A stretch of 64,000 nucleotides of DNA from Mercenaria mercenaria (taxonomy: Eukaryota > Mollusca > Bivalvia > Venerida > Veneridae). Every line of letters starts with the position of its first letter. Position 1 is the stretch's first letter. The stretch lies in contig NC_069362.1 in assembly GCF_021730395.1 (NCBI RefSeq), forward strand, positions 42,116,501-42,180,500, given 5' to 3'. The notes under the pieces are model-generated. The model was not told the origin of the DNA, did not search any database, and saw only the letters and a program-made list of their open reading frames with translations. The translations under genes were made by a program, and so were the position numbers. Below are positions 37,260 through 48,164 of this stretch, piece after piece.

Positions 37260-38869
37260 CTAATGTTATAACAATTATACTGTATCTGACCTAAACGAAC
37301 ACATCACCTCAACGTCCCTTATGTTTTATATAGCTTACAGTGATTGAAAACAAAGAATCTGTCTGTCTGGCTGTCTGTCTGTCTGTTATTTTAGTATCAT
37401 TTTGCACTGAAAATGGTAATTTTTCATGACAATTACATAAATTCTTTGGACATTCATTTCAAAGTATTTTGTATGCCAAAGACGAAAGAAAAATTGCACG
37501 CTGTGTAAGTTGCAATACTTTTCTTCAAAAGTGAAAAAATAACCACAGCGGTGTCGGACACTACTTAGTTCGTCGATGAATTCTGATCACGCAAAATATA
37601 CAGCTAGTGAACTTGTAGCCTTTCCGCGGCCGTAACGTAGTATCTACTGTAGATGAGGTCCAAATAATGTCTAGTGTATGTCAGGATGCTGGTTATATGA
37701 CCCAGGGAAGTGCCTACGCCATGGTTTGGGTCCACTCGCTAATGTGACTATGTCTTAGACTAGCTGACAAACGATGTAGAATGTCCTTTGTTAAAACGTA
37801 GAGCTGATGAGACCAAATATCTCATATATAGAATTTTCCTCTGGCTACCTTGCCTAAATGATTCGCGTACCAATGAGTCGTAAATGATTTCTTATTATGA
37901 GCTAGACAATTTTAGGGATCAGGCATATCACTAAATGTTTCAAACTAACAATCTTCAATTAACTCCTATAGGCTGGAGACTCTATACTTGACTGGTCTTT
38001 TTGTTGAAGTTCCCGTCAGACAATGTCTTTGAATCAACAACATACGAGTCTTATCGCATAGATGCTCGGCCCCTGTCCTCTCAACTCTGTATGAATGCCC
38101 TGACTCCTGGATGCTCAGCGCCTATATGCTATTATATGTAGCATTCAACTACCATATAGGTATATCCCCGGTGCCTTGGCTGTACTTCGCCAATAATGCT
38201 GAACCTTCTATAATCTGGAACTCTCCTACTATCTCAGTAGATTACCAAACTCTGGGTCTCTGTCTCAGCTTCCCGATGCTCAGCCTATATATGCTATCGT
38301 CTATAGCATTCAATTATCTTTAAGGTTAAACTCCTATGCGCTGGCCCTATAGCTCGAAACCTTATTGAATTTCTGCAACTCTTCTTTAGTCTATGAACTT
38401 CAAAAATCTTCTTTTTAATAATTTATCCGCCCTGACAGGGTAACTGCAATAGTCTCATTATCAAGGTACTGGGATAAATTATTAGTTGAATCCTCGATGT
38501 GTCTTCTTCGACCGCTGGATACCGAATGAGCTCTCTGTCACCCATCTACCTATTTATACCCCAGCAGACGTGCTATTTTTAGAACTTGTTTCTGATTGGT
38601 CCAAATTTAAACACAACGTTTTACAACGAGTACTTGTTCTATCAAATATCTGGTTCCCTTTAACTTTTGTATATGACATAATGTGCGAAGCTGGGACCCA
38701 GCTATCCATATAATGAACCCAAATCAGCCATAAATGACCCAAATTCTATTATTAACAGCAATTTAACAATAATTATAGTAATGACAACATGAAAAGGGAG
38801 TCAAGCACTATCTATGCTTATGTGTTACGTTATCAATATATTAAATATACAAATTATTCTGACAGTGTA
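37260..38869. other. 3' flank of copy 1 and unassigned repeated sequence
   Basis: A gtctgtctgtctgtctg microsatellite lies at about 37355-37385. The stretch 37420-37600 matches, inverted, 57545-57690 downstream of copy 3. From 37690 to 38750 there is low-AT DNA with an internal repeat about 166 bp apart (gatgctcag...tatatgctat at 38109 and 38275). I could not assign it. Confidence 0.35.
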
Positions 38870-39650
38870 CCCAAAGGCTCCTCATTGTTTTCTGCTATAT
38901 GTAAATTACCTGCCAGAGTACACTGTTTCACAGGTTCGGTTGTTCGATGACGACACTGCAACTTACATCTAGGTTAATCATAGTTTCGAAGAAAGGAGCA
39001 TACAATAAGGTCTTGATAGGTTACGTATCTGCGCGAACAAATGGGACATTGAATTCAACACTTCAAAATGGACAATGCAAAATATCCCATTTACATACAA
39101 ATTTAAACTCCACGATTTATCGCTGGAAAGAGTTAGTGATGCCAAGTACCCGAGTATCAGTATTTTATCAGAACTCTTTTTGCCATCGGGTAACTACTAA
39201 ATCAAGTCGAGCCCTCACCTTCCTTAACATGATTATTCTTTCCAATGTTTCAAACCCTAGGGAAATCGCTGACAAAATTTGGTACACCTCGGCTATAGTA
39301 TTCTGTCTTTGTCGCGATGCTATATGCTAGAACTAGACACACCGTCCAGAAAACTAAATGGTTCAGAGTACATGATTGGTGCCTGTATGTTAAGCAACTT
39401 GTGGCGGCATTCCCTTGATGATAAAATATCTGATGCCAGACTCCTTATGTCATACGTTAGTACGTGGACTGGTTGCAGTAAATAGTCCCTCACACGTCAG
39501 TGCCTGATCCAGTTTTACTACTCATAATCAACATATTTCTTACATGCAGATATTTAAGTATTCCTTCTTTCCAGCAGCTGTAGTTTTATTTAAAACTCTC
39601 TACCAGTCGAACTTGTACAGGCCCATATCTGAAAAAAGTTCAGTTAGGGT
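38870..39650 (+). mobile_element. Decayed non-LTR retrotransposon (LINE), RT C-terminal part
   Basis: In shifting frames the plus strand reads YVNYLPEYTVSQVRLFDDDT (RT palm, usually FADDT), LDRLRICANKWDIEFN (thumb region), SDAKY, SRKLNGSEYMIGACMLSNL-like and SLDDKISDARLLM, then KYSFFPAAVVLF near the end. These motifs appear in the order of jockey/CR1/L2-type ORF2 C-termini. The catalytic FADD is FDDD and several frameshifts separate the blocks. The 5' part is missing. Confidence 0.65.
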
Positions 39651-40286
39651 ATAAAGTCACTATAAACACACTTGCTAATAGTGCCTGGTTTGAAAAATAT
39701 TGTTTTTCACTCATTTTACATGTAAACTCTTTCTTTAGAATTTTGACATTCTTGCAGATAGGATTACCTTAGCATTGCTTTTACACTCTTGTACATTTCT
39801 TTTAAACTTTCTCTGCAAATAACATCCGACAGTGGGCTTTGCAGTAACTGTAGATAGGTAGAGTCTATTTACTGACAGGAAACAAATTTTAAAGGCTATT
39901 GCTTGTGAATTTTTCAAAAAATAGACTTAAGTAATTAACATATTAACGCCTATATCGTCGATTAACTGGCATCGACTTCTCGTCGACGTACGAGTTAAAA
40001 GTATACCGGCATTTACATGGAGGACATTTGGCAAAGTATCAGTTAAATGTATAAGACGATCCATTTGAAACGCAGCATTATATGGTAGACACGGTTTGTT
40101 TGAGTTTCTTGGTGAGATCTAATGAAGTGTACAACACCATTGGCACCCACATAATAGAGAATCAGCAATTGCTATTCAAATAGAGAAAATAAGTCGTCAA
40201 CATTTTTGTATAAAATTTATAATTGTAATAATAATCAGTGATCAAAACATAAAAACATAAGTTTACATATAAATAAAATCTATTTT
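39651..40286. other. AT-rich 3' flank of the CBM20 gene
   Basis: No coding signal was found. A clear minus-strand AATAAA for the CBM20 gene was not identified directly downstream of its stop codon. Confidence 0.3.
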
Positions 40287-40558
40287 CTAAAGAAGACAAA
40301 ATATCCGAGACACGAAGCGAGTGCCACCCAAGAAAAGCCTCTTTCTTCCGGAACGTTCGGTGTTACTTTCATTCTCGCCAGGAACGACATTTGCATAACT
40401 AGCGAAATTTGCTTTGTTGAAGCTATCAGTTTGATCTTCATTACCTGTTACTGCCTCTTGGTACGTGGACTGGTCAATGGCTGTGTCTGTCGAATGTGTT
40501 TGGACGTCCTTCGTCTCAACGGTCTCCCCTGTCTGGATTTTAAGAATTTCTGGAATTT
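40287..40558 (-). CDS. CBM20 gene terminal exon
   Basis: This 272-nt exon has acceptor ctatttcag and ends in TAG at 40287-40289. It encodes EIPEILKIQTGETVETKDVQ, then a polar acidic stretch (AVTGNEDQTDSFNKANF), then RSGRKRLFLGGTRFVSRIF. It stays open for 90 codons in AT-rich DNA and joins exon 3 in phase, which supports it as real coding sequence. Confidence 0.68.
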
Positions 40559-43500
40559 CTGAAATAGAAAACGATAATACAGGAACAGCAGAAACAGAAA
40601 TAAACGGTTATTTTATTGATATACTGGTGACAACAAATTCACAGTTGTTAAACGTATACCAGACATGTCTGGACTGGTTCCAATTTAATGTAATTGATAT
40701 TTTTTTTTTTGATGAAAATTTGATTTTTTTTAGTACACAGAAAAACTTTCATCAGTATAAAACTGATATTGTAACTGAAAGAATTTTAGCAAGGAATGAT
40801 TCCTAACGTAGATATTATATAAATATTGCATTCCTGAGAGGGTGATATAAAAAATGTTCACCGCGAGATATATGAATATTGACCGAGGCGCCAGCCGAGG
40901 TCTATATTCATATTTCGAGGGGTGAACATTTTTCATATCACCCTCTCAGGAATGCAATATTTATTTTATTATACCGAAAGATTATAAGGGTCAAAGCATT
41001 TACTGGAAAATCAACATAGTAATTTATTTAACATTAAAAAGTAATTACTAACCTAATAATGAAGACAGAATTAAAGAGTCTTTACTTGTTAGCAATTATA
41101 ATATGTGGCGAGTTTGCCGTATAATAAGACTTTTTGATAGATTTAATCGAGACGTTTATAGCTGACCCCTATATTTATTCTAATATTTTAACATTGCGTC
41201 AGTCAGTAGCGTTCGAAAAACGGCGATAACTTTCTTTTTTCTAAACGAAACATATAAGTGTGAGCACTCATTTTCTTAGTTAGATCATTTCCAAACTTAT
41301 TGTGGTAGTTTCGATTCAATATTTGATGAAAAATTGTTTTCGAAATATTTTGCACGTAGCATAAAAAAGAAAATTCGACCGTGTTCGCACATGCAAGAGC
41401 AGCAGAAAAAGGTAATTTAATCCTAAAGTATAATTATATAAGCGCCTCGTCTGAAAATTAATCGACTCACTCTTTTAATTAATGCAAAAGTATCAATCTC
41501 TCAACGGGTGATATGAAAAAATAATATCACATGCGCAGAAAAACAAAATAACGCTGTTGCGCATTTGATATGAAATTATGGATCATATATATCACCTGCG
41601 CAGAAATTGAAAATAACGATTTTGTGCATGTGATATAAAATCACTGGGGGAATATGATATATTATTCAAGTTAAACTAATGGGAAATTTGCATTGGACAT
41701 TTATGTGAGGTATAATAAAGTATAATATGCACCATTTGAAGCCCCTGTTCCGCGGCTATTTAAATTCTATTGTGTGTATGCAACCCATGATTACAATAGG
41801 TAACAGTTAACGACAACGCGCCACACTTTAGTACGCATAACTTCTGGTACTTGATATAGAATTTTATATAAAAAAGACTCTATTTTGACAGGCGTCACTG
41901 TTCATAGTCAGGATTTTCATGCTTTTCAGTGACAATTTAAGGTTAAAAGGTAGGACTCGAGCAGGTCTTTAAAGATAGTGACTTCACAACCCACTTGCTA
42001 AAAAAACTATCTACTGGTTTATCTGTCCACTGATTAAAGTTTGATTTATACATAATCACATCACATCTCATAAAACCTTCAAAGTCAATAGCTATTTATA
42101 GTTTATTAGTATCATGCTCATATGAATTGAGCTACTGCGTCCTGGATGTGTATTAACATTGGCTAACTACATGTGTATTGAAGCATTTAATGGAATCAAG
42201 TTTTGTTTTGAATAAACTTTTGTTTTATGTTCGAGATATATTTTATGCAAATGTTGTTTTGGTTAACTTATGAAAGCTGTATACCTAATGTTGTGGGAAC
42301 AAATTCACTGATGTCGTGTCCAGTCTTTTCATTTGTCATTGTATATTTTATGGCAGAACCTGTAGACTTTTGCAAACTTTTCGTGTATTGAATGTCCTTT
42401 TCCAATTTCTTTCCTTTCTGGTCATTTCTTGCTCGAGACTGTTTATGGGTAGCTTAAATGTTAAAATGAAATACACTTGTAAATGACTGACACGATATCT
42501 ATAACGATTGGTAAAACTAAATGAAAGCAAAATTTCCTGTTACTGTTTTGAAATAGTTTCTGGATCAAAACAGTAATTATGTAAGAAAAACTGTAAGGTT
42601 TATTTCTAGCAATATTTTTTAAATAGTAGATATATTCTTCAAAGATGTTCAAGGATATATACACCGTTGTATGCACTTAGTGAATGGCTTGCCATTCAAT
42701 AGTCAAAACTATTTCCTGAGGTCCAAAGTGTTCTATCACATGACATTAGAAATTAATTTTCACTGTTTTATTTTGATATGTTTGACTTATTGGCCCAGTA
42801 TACACGTGTTGAAAACAATTCGGCCATATAGCACAAACGATGGACTAATGATTTACATAAGGAGTCATGTAATGATTATGAATAGTCATCTAAGTTTGCA
42901 TTAATTTGATAATGATGTTGATACATACATTCTCATGGAATCAAAGTAAATTCGAAACAAGCTTAGCTGTTGGCAGCCAGTTAATCATGTTCAACATAAC
43001 TGAGAGTTTCCTCCTGGTAAAATATCGAGCAGTTACACAAGAAGGAAACAACGTTCACTTAAAAACAGTCTCTTTGGGCTTATATATTGCAACAGCTGGT
43101 TTCCGTCTTTCCCAGTGCATTTGCAATTGCTCGCACAGAAAGTCAGGTAAAAACGCCTCTGTGGGATTTGAAAGTTTTGGTCTTTTCCGTTGTTTTTAAA
43201 CACAAATCCTATCGTAGTACCGACCCGCCGAGACGAACAGGAAAAACAAGTCTAAGAATAATATCGAAACTTTCTGTTTCCTTATCCACAACTATAAACC
43301 ACCACTTGTTACATACGTTTAAAATCATATTATTTAACGTATTTTTTCATATCGTTGTGCACATTTGTATTCTATATTATTTCTTTAATTTCAACACAAA
43401 GACGGGAATTTTCTTATTGGACTGTGGGGGTCGTTTGTCCCGCATATATATTCAAACCTTACACATTACCTCTTTTCCTTTTGTATGTTGTTCTGTTGAA

Positions 43501-44719
43501 AGTATTTCCAACTGTGATAGGTGTCTGACCAACATGTAGCTGACGAGGTGCTATGTTTTCTATATCTACGATAACGCCTGTGTACGACCTCACAACCAAG
43601 AACTTGTAGTATATCCTACTGTCCTTTGGCATCCTGAAAATAAATGGCAATATTTCTGACACATTTTCGATTAGACAACCAAGAACTTTTTCTTTCGCTA
43701 CCTGATATGAAGGATTGTGTATATTTTGATACATGCTACTTCTTAGTAGAAACCAGTTCACTTATGATTTAAACTGTATGCTGTTACTACCTGATTAACA
43801 TTTCCTGAGGTTTTGGCCCTGTGAAGAAATCATGTATGCGGAGATGGGTATTGATACTGCCGGATAACTCAAACACTGGATAAAGCTCAAAATTATGTGT
43901 GTAGTTTAAAAGACTAGTATTATAAAGCTTTACTAACTTATTTTACGAATTAAAATATCAAAATATGTGAAAACAATATACAATTACTGTCAAACGAAGA
44001 TATTTTGTGATTATTATATTTGTATGCTAACTTACCATAAATCTTTTACCCAGAAGTCATGACCAACAGGACTACAGCGGGGTGCTATATTTGGATCATC
44101 GTTCCCAAGTTGAATACCTGGCCCCACAACGGCAACAAAGTAATCTCTGGATCCGCCCTGGTAGTCACCGAGGGGCTTGTGTACTCTCAGTCTGGATCCA
44201 CCCTGGTAGTTACAAAGGGGCTTGTGTACTCTCAGTCTGGATCCACCCTGGTAGTCACCGAGGGACTTGTGTACTCTCAGTCTGGATCCCCCCTGGTAGT
44301 TACAAAGGGGCTTGTGTACACTCAGTCTGGATCCACCCTGGTAGTCACAAAAGGGCTTGTGTACTCTCAGTCTGGATCGACCCTGGTAGTCACAAAGGGG
44401 CTTGTGTACTCTCAGTCTGGATCCACCCTGGTAGTCACAAAGGGGCTTGTGTACTCTCAGTCTGGATCCACCCTGGTAGTCACCGAGGGACTTGTGTACT
44501 CTCAGTCTGGTTCCACCCTGGTAGTCACCAAGGGACTTGTGTACTCAGTCTGTATCCACCCTGGTAATCACCGAGGGACTTGTGTACTCTTAGTCTGGAT
44601 CCACCCTGGTAGTCACCGGGGGGTTTGTTTACTCTCAGTCTGGATCCACCCTGGTAGTCACCGAGGGGTTTGTGTACTCTCAGTTGTATTTTTACCAGTT
44701 CGTCTTTTTTAAACGTCAT
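40287..44719 (-). CDS. CBM20 (starch/glycogen-binding) domain protein, four coding exons
   Basis: CBM20 modules bind alpha-glucans; metazoan examples sit in laforin, GPCPD1 and starch-binding proteins. Exons in order are 44036-44719, 43470-43633, 42285-42452 and 40287-40558, with AG/GT borders. All three junctions are phase-consistent: Trp, Ala and Glu codons are completed across them. Restored for a 2-bp array deletion, the product is about 429 residues. Domain evidence includes VKIQLRVHKPLGDY, DYFVAVVG, LGNDDP, FWVKDLWMPKDSRIYYKF and ENIAPRQL, matching the CBM20 order (strand 1, vvGs, LGnWdp, W..v.lP.gt.ieYKf, E.gpNR). The C-terminal half is basic then acidic/polar, with no known domain, and ends RFVSRIFCLL. 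No signal peptide was seen. The domain call rests on recall of the Pfam pattern. Confidence 0.7.
40821..40962. mobile_element. Foldback/MITE with near-perfect arms
   Basis: aaatattgcattcctgagag and the following ggtgatat...gttcacc pair with ggtgaacatt...atatcacc and ctctcaggaatgcaatattt. The centre reads gaccgaggcgccagccgagg. It lies in the intron between CBM20 exons 3 and 4, and may be part of a larger element reaching about 41730, where ggtataataaagtataatat inverts 40957-40975. Confidence 0.7.
41735..41972 (+). repeat. Second copy of the repeat at about 30590-30825
   Basis: About 240 bp match with roughly 90 percent identity by eye, including tgtgtgtatgcaacccatga, gactctattttgacaggcgt and the end gcaggtctttaaa. 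It lies in the CBM20 gene intron. Confidence 0.75.
42285..42452 (-). CDS. CBM20 gene exon 3, basic linker
   Basis: This 168-nt exon has acceptor acatttaag and donor GTATAC. It encodes THKQSRARNDQKGKKLEKD, then YTKSLQKSTGSAIKYT and HDISEFVPTTL. No domain is recognised. The Arg/Lys-rich start could be a nuclear-localisation-like or disordered segment. Confidence 0.65.
43470..43633 (-). CDS. CBM20 gene exon 2, end of the CBM20 fold
   Basis: This 164-nt exon has acceptor ttattttcag and donor GTAATG. It encodes MPKDSRIYYKFLVV, VIVDIENIAPRQLHVGQ and NRTTYKRKR. The YKF and E-N-x-x-P-R features fit the last strands of CBM20. The first base completes a Trp codon (KDLW) with exon 1, at the position of a conserved CBM20 tryptophan/hydrophobic site. 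Confidence 0.72.
44036..44719 (-). CDS. CBM20 gene exon 1 with coding minisatellite
   Basis: The acceptor ttttattacag directly precedes ATG, so a 5' UTR exon probably lies upstream. After MTFKKDELVKIQLRVHKPLG come tandem 15-residue repeats of SRLRVHKPLGDYQGG type, then DYFVAVVGPGIQLGNDDPNI and VGHDFWVKDL. The donor is GTAAGT. The 684-nt length is 2 bases short of keeping the ATG in frame with the rest because one repeat unit is 43 bp. The exon may instead start elsewhere, or the array may be partly spliced, since each unit carries GT and AG. Confidence 0.6.
44149..44686 (-). repeat. 45-bp coding minisatellite, 12 units
   Basis: The plus-strand unit begins ggatccaccctggtagtcac and is 45 bp in eleven copies and 43 bp in one (starting 44509). 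Differences are mostly at three or four positions (cgagg/caaag, gtcac/gttac), with alternating variants, suggesting recent unequal exchange. Long plus-strand open frames here are antisense shadows. Confidence 0.88.
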
Positions 44720-47700
44720 CTGTAATAAAATGGTTGAAAGTTTTCATTCGCGTTTTGATTTTTACTAGTATACTGATCAAAACAACTAACCAGCAAGTTT
44801 AAGAATATCTTACAAATTACTAAAAGTATATTTTTGAAAGTGTGCATACTTTTCAACCAATATGCTGTTAATACGGTATCAAAATCTTCAGGAATATCAA
44901 ACAGTGCAATGATAAAATTTTATTCATTTTACGGCCTCATTCTGCTCTTTAAAAAAGTAACAAAATATACATGAACTTTGTGATTTTATAAAACGAGTGA
45001 ATACAATTGATTAAGAATACAGAGTATTTACTAGAAAATGTCAGAGTAATATTACATGTAACTGCCATTTTTAGACAGCACACGTCAACAATTTTATTTT
45101 GTTTCTGTTATCATAAAATGAACATTTCTTATTCATAATTCTAAACATGTAGTACATTTATTCCGACTATTCAAACCTGGGCTCAATTTATAAAATGAAT
45201 ATAATTAGCATACATGTAGCATAGTGTCAGTATTTTAACAGTTTGTAGAGCAGTTTTAAGCGTACTCTGGATTAAAATAAAACCCTTTTTCTTTTCAGTA
45301 AGTTTCATGGTATTATAGCGAAATAAGAAATGGCTGGTGATTTGTTGTGGTCAGTATTGACACATTAGAATAGATTTGATTAAGAAGACGACATCGCCTT
45401 TAATGACAAAATTTTAGATATAGAATTATATCGATACAGACATCAGTAAATCAGTTATTGTTAAGGGGACTCATATTGCTACATTCACAATTCATACAGA
45501 AATGCGGAAGGGGTGCATATTCAAGAAATCAATGGTGGGAAAATAAAAAACATATTGCTAAACTGATATAATACTGATGGACACCTGTAATATTCAGTAT
45601 TTTGTGGATAAGGATGTGGTACTATGAATGTAATAGGAAAACAGAGGTCTTTGTGAAAGTACATTCAACACAAAATATTAAGCTTTTGTGTAAGAAAAAA
45701 GCAGGTTTTTTACAATAACAGTGTTTCAAATAATGTTGAAGGGATGAGATTTTCTTTCTAACACACCAGGTTTGCTTAAACATGTAAAAATTTAACGCCA
45801 CGTCAGTTCATTTCGGGATGGACGCCATATTTCTCATTGATAAAAAATGTAAACAAACAAATCAGAGTTGGATTAGTATTGCAAGTGCATGACATGACAT
45901 TCTACACAATGAATACCTTAGAACAGATATCTAAGATGCTACACAGGTCAGGCGGGTTAAATGCATAATGTCGATCACTTGAAATTCATCTTGAAAAGGT
46001 GGTTAATTTTAGTTTATTTACATGGTTTTTAATTTTCCCACGACTTCTCGGCGATTCACTGCAAATGTATTACTGCGCCGGACGAAAGGTAACTCTAATA
46101 AACAACGGGAGACAACTTAGGTGTCAGCACGTGTACGATTTTTAAAAAAAACATGTCGATGATTATAATTTCTCATCAAATAATGAATTCTATTCAGATA
46201 TTCGTCTTTAATATTATAAAATTATTAATTTCTGTGGACATTTGTCAAAAAATATTACTTACAGTGGACTACTTTGCGCATTAAACTGGTTTCCGATTCA
46301 GTTGTGCGGCACTTCCGTTATACTTTTTGACAACAATAACAAAACACAAAATGAGTCAATAAAGTCACTTATAAACCGACTGCTACTTAAATCAGTGTAA
46401 GTAAAGTTGTTGTTACAACATTATACATGTTCGTTACGTTATGAGATAAAGTTTATCTTGAACTGCATAATCCATTAATTACGTTTAGATGATATTGCAT
46501 TTACAACTTATCTGACACCGTTTTTTACGTGAATGACAACATTCTCGTGCAACTCGTGCAAACAGAGTTATGAAAAGTATGGTGGAGAATTCAAGGACAC
46601 ATTATAAATGACATCAAAGTGAGTATAACTGTATATTCGTCCAGTTTTGATCATTGACATTCCTGCTGTGTATTAGTATCTTCTGTGAACAAGATAAGAA
46701 TGTTACTTTTGCACATATACACATTGATTGGACCTCTCAACCAAATTTCATACCTTATTTTAGGGATTTTTAAGACAATACATTTTCAAAAGTTTGTTGA
46801 ATGTGTTTTGATATTTAAGTGCATTGTAGTTCATGAATACCAAGTTAAAAATTAATAATGGCATCATTTCTAGGCCTTTATTGTAAGCCACTAGACTTCT
46901 GTAACGATAAATGTTTAATGTATTAAGGGGAATATACTTTTTTAGTTTTGGAATGTGGCATTCCTTGACCACCGTATCTTTTCTTATGCACTACTTTGTA
47001 AACAAACTAAATAATGTGTTTTAGCTCACATATGCTAAGTAAGCAGTGAACTTATTTCACATTCTTTCTTAAAATTAGAATCTGTAGGACATTGATAAAT
47101 GTTTGGACAAGGTGAAGCACTATTATTTTCGCACCAAAATGTCTTAATTGTTGACTTTGAATGTATACAAGAAGTCTTATGTAATTCAACAATAACTTTC
47201 TTGTTTCAGTTTTTCTCATTTTTATTTTAGTGAGCAATCCTTTGTGTACTTATAACAGTTGAAACAGTATTCATTTCATTTACCAAAACCTTGTACTTTT
47301 TTGCAGGTAAATTTTATAATACCCCACCCACTTTTTTTCTAATTTCAAAGTATGCGTCCCCTTAAAATAAAATGTTTATAAATCAAACGCATCTATGTAG
47401 CATACAACAAATTCTTTGTTTATTCTTAACAAAAATACAATAAAGTTATATGGAAAATACAATAGCTTAACATTGATATATTAAGACGACATGTATGTAA
47501 TTCTGTCGAGTTTCTGTGGACATTTAAAATATTCACATACATGCGAATGACTATATCTATTTTATCTTACTTTGCTATAGTTAAAAACAGTTTGAACAAA
47601 CGACATATCTTACCTTTTCCTTGTTTATTTGTCGAAGTATTGAAACATATACTTGTGCTGTAAACAATCCAGCTAAACGCTCTGAACTGTGTTCAGGAAC

Positions 47701-48160
47701 TGACATCTGTAGCCTGGAAACGACTTACGTTTGAACGTCAAGTTAAGCTACGTCATAACTTTTCTCCTTACTTATGACATCACTTGGGCTAAACGTCAAG
47801 TATAAAAGTTACCAATACTGCAACAACAGCGGAAACGATCTACTCACACGCCAAGTCGCTACAATGTATTGTGATTTGCCACTTAGTTCAATTTGGCTAG
47901 TACTTTGAATCCGTAATGATTACATTTTACTCGGACTTAATCATAGACTCCCTGTGTAAAATCTAAAAATTTTAACTAAAATAAAGGTATTAAATCAGTA
48001 TAATGTTTAACTGAAACTTCAAAGTTTTGATGTTTGTAGCATCATCTGGGACATAGGCAGTGAAAAAACTTAATTTGATTTCTAAAAAAAAATGTGTGAT
48101 ATTTATTTCTAAAGTCACTATATTTTCATTGAAAATGTACTTCATTGTACCCAAGTGGAA
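44720..48160. other. Upstream region of the CBM20 gene, no coding exon recognised
   Basis: AT-rich. Besides the candidate first exon at 46263-46325, a second donor-like site (ggaaaagGTAAGAT, minus strand) is at 47613. A plus-strand TATAAAAG is at 47801-47808 with no supported gene downstream. Short frames near 46760-47237 show no domain. Confidence 0.3.
46263..46325 (-). promoter_or_regulatory. Candidate promoter and 5' UTR exon of the CBM20 gene
   Basis: The minus strand carries acggaagtgccgc (ETS-like) and then, about 50 bp on, agtccactGTAAGT, a strong donor. Its position 1.5 kb upstream of the cag|ATG acceptor at 44719 suits a non-coding first exon. Confidence 0.3.
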
Positions 48161-48164
48161 ACCA

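Noticed and set aside
37690-38750. Possible gene or long terminal repeat
   Set aside because: It has internal repeats and promoter-like TATTTATACC but no paired copy, no defining ends and no coding domain, so it is left unassigned.
43087-43539. 150-codon plus-strand frame
   Set aside because: It lies in an intron and overlaps exon 43470-43633 of the minus-strand CBM20 gene. It has a hydrophobic AT-driven composition with no domain.
44059-44712. Long plus-strand frames (217 and 161 codons) of repeated VVTKGLVYSQSGSTL type
   Set aside because: They are antisense shadows of the 45-bp coding minisatellite. The opposite strand has splice sites, phase agreement and a domain.
47801-47808. TATA box of a plus-strand gene
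   Set aside because: TATAAAAG is a good match, but only minisatellite and minus-strand transporter sequence follow; no coding exon supports a gene.
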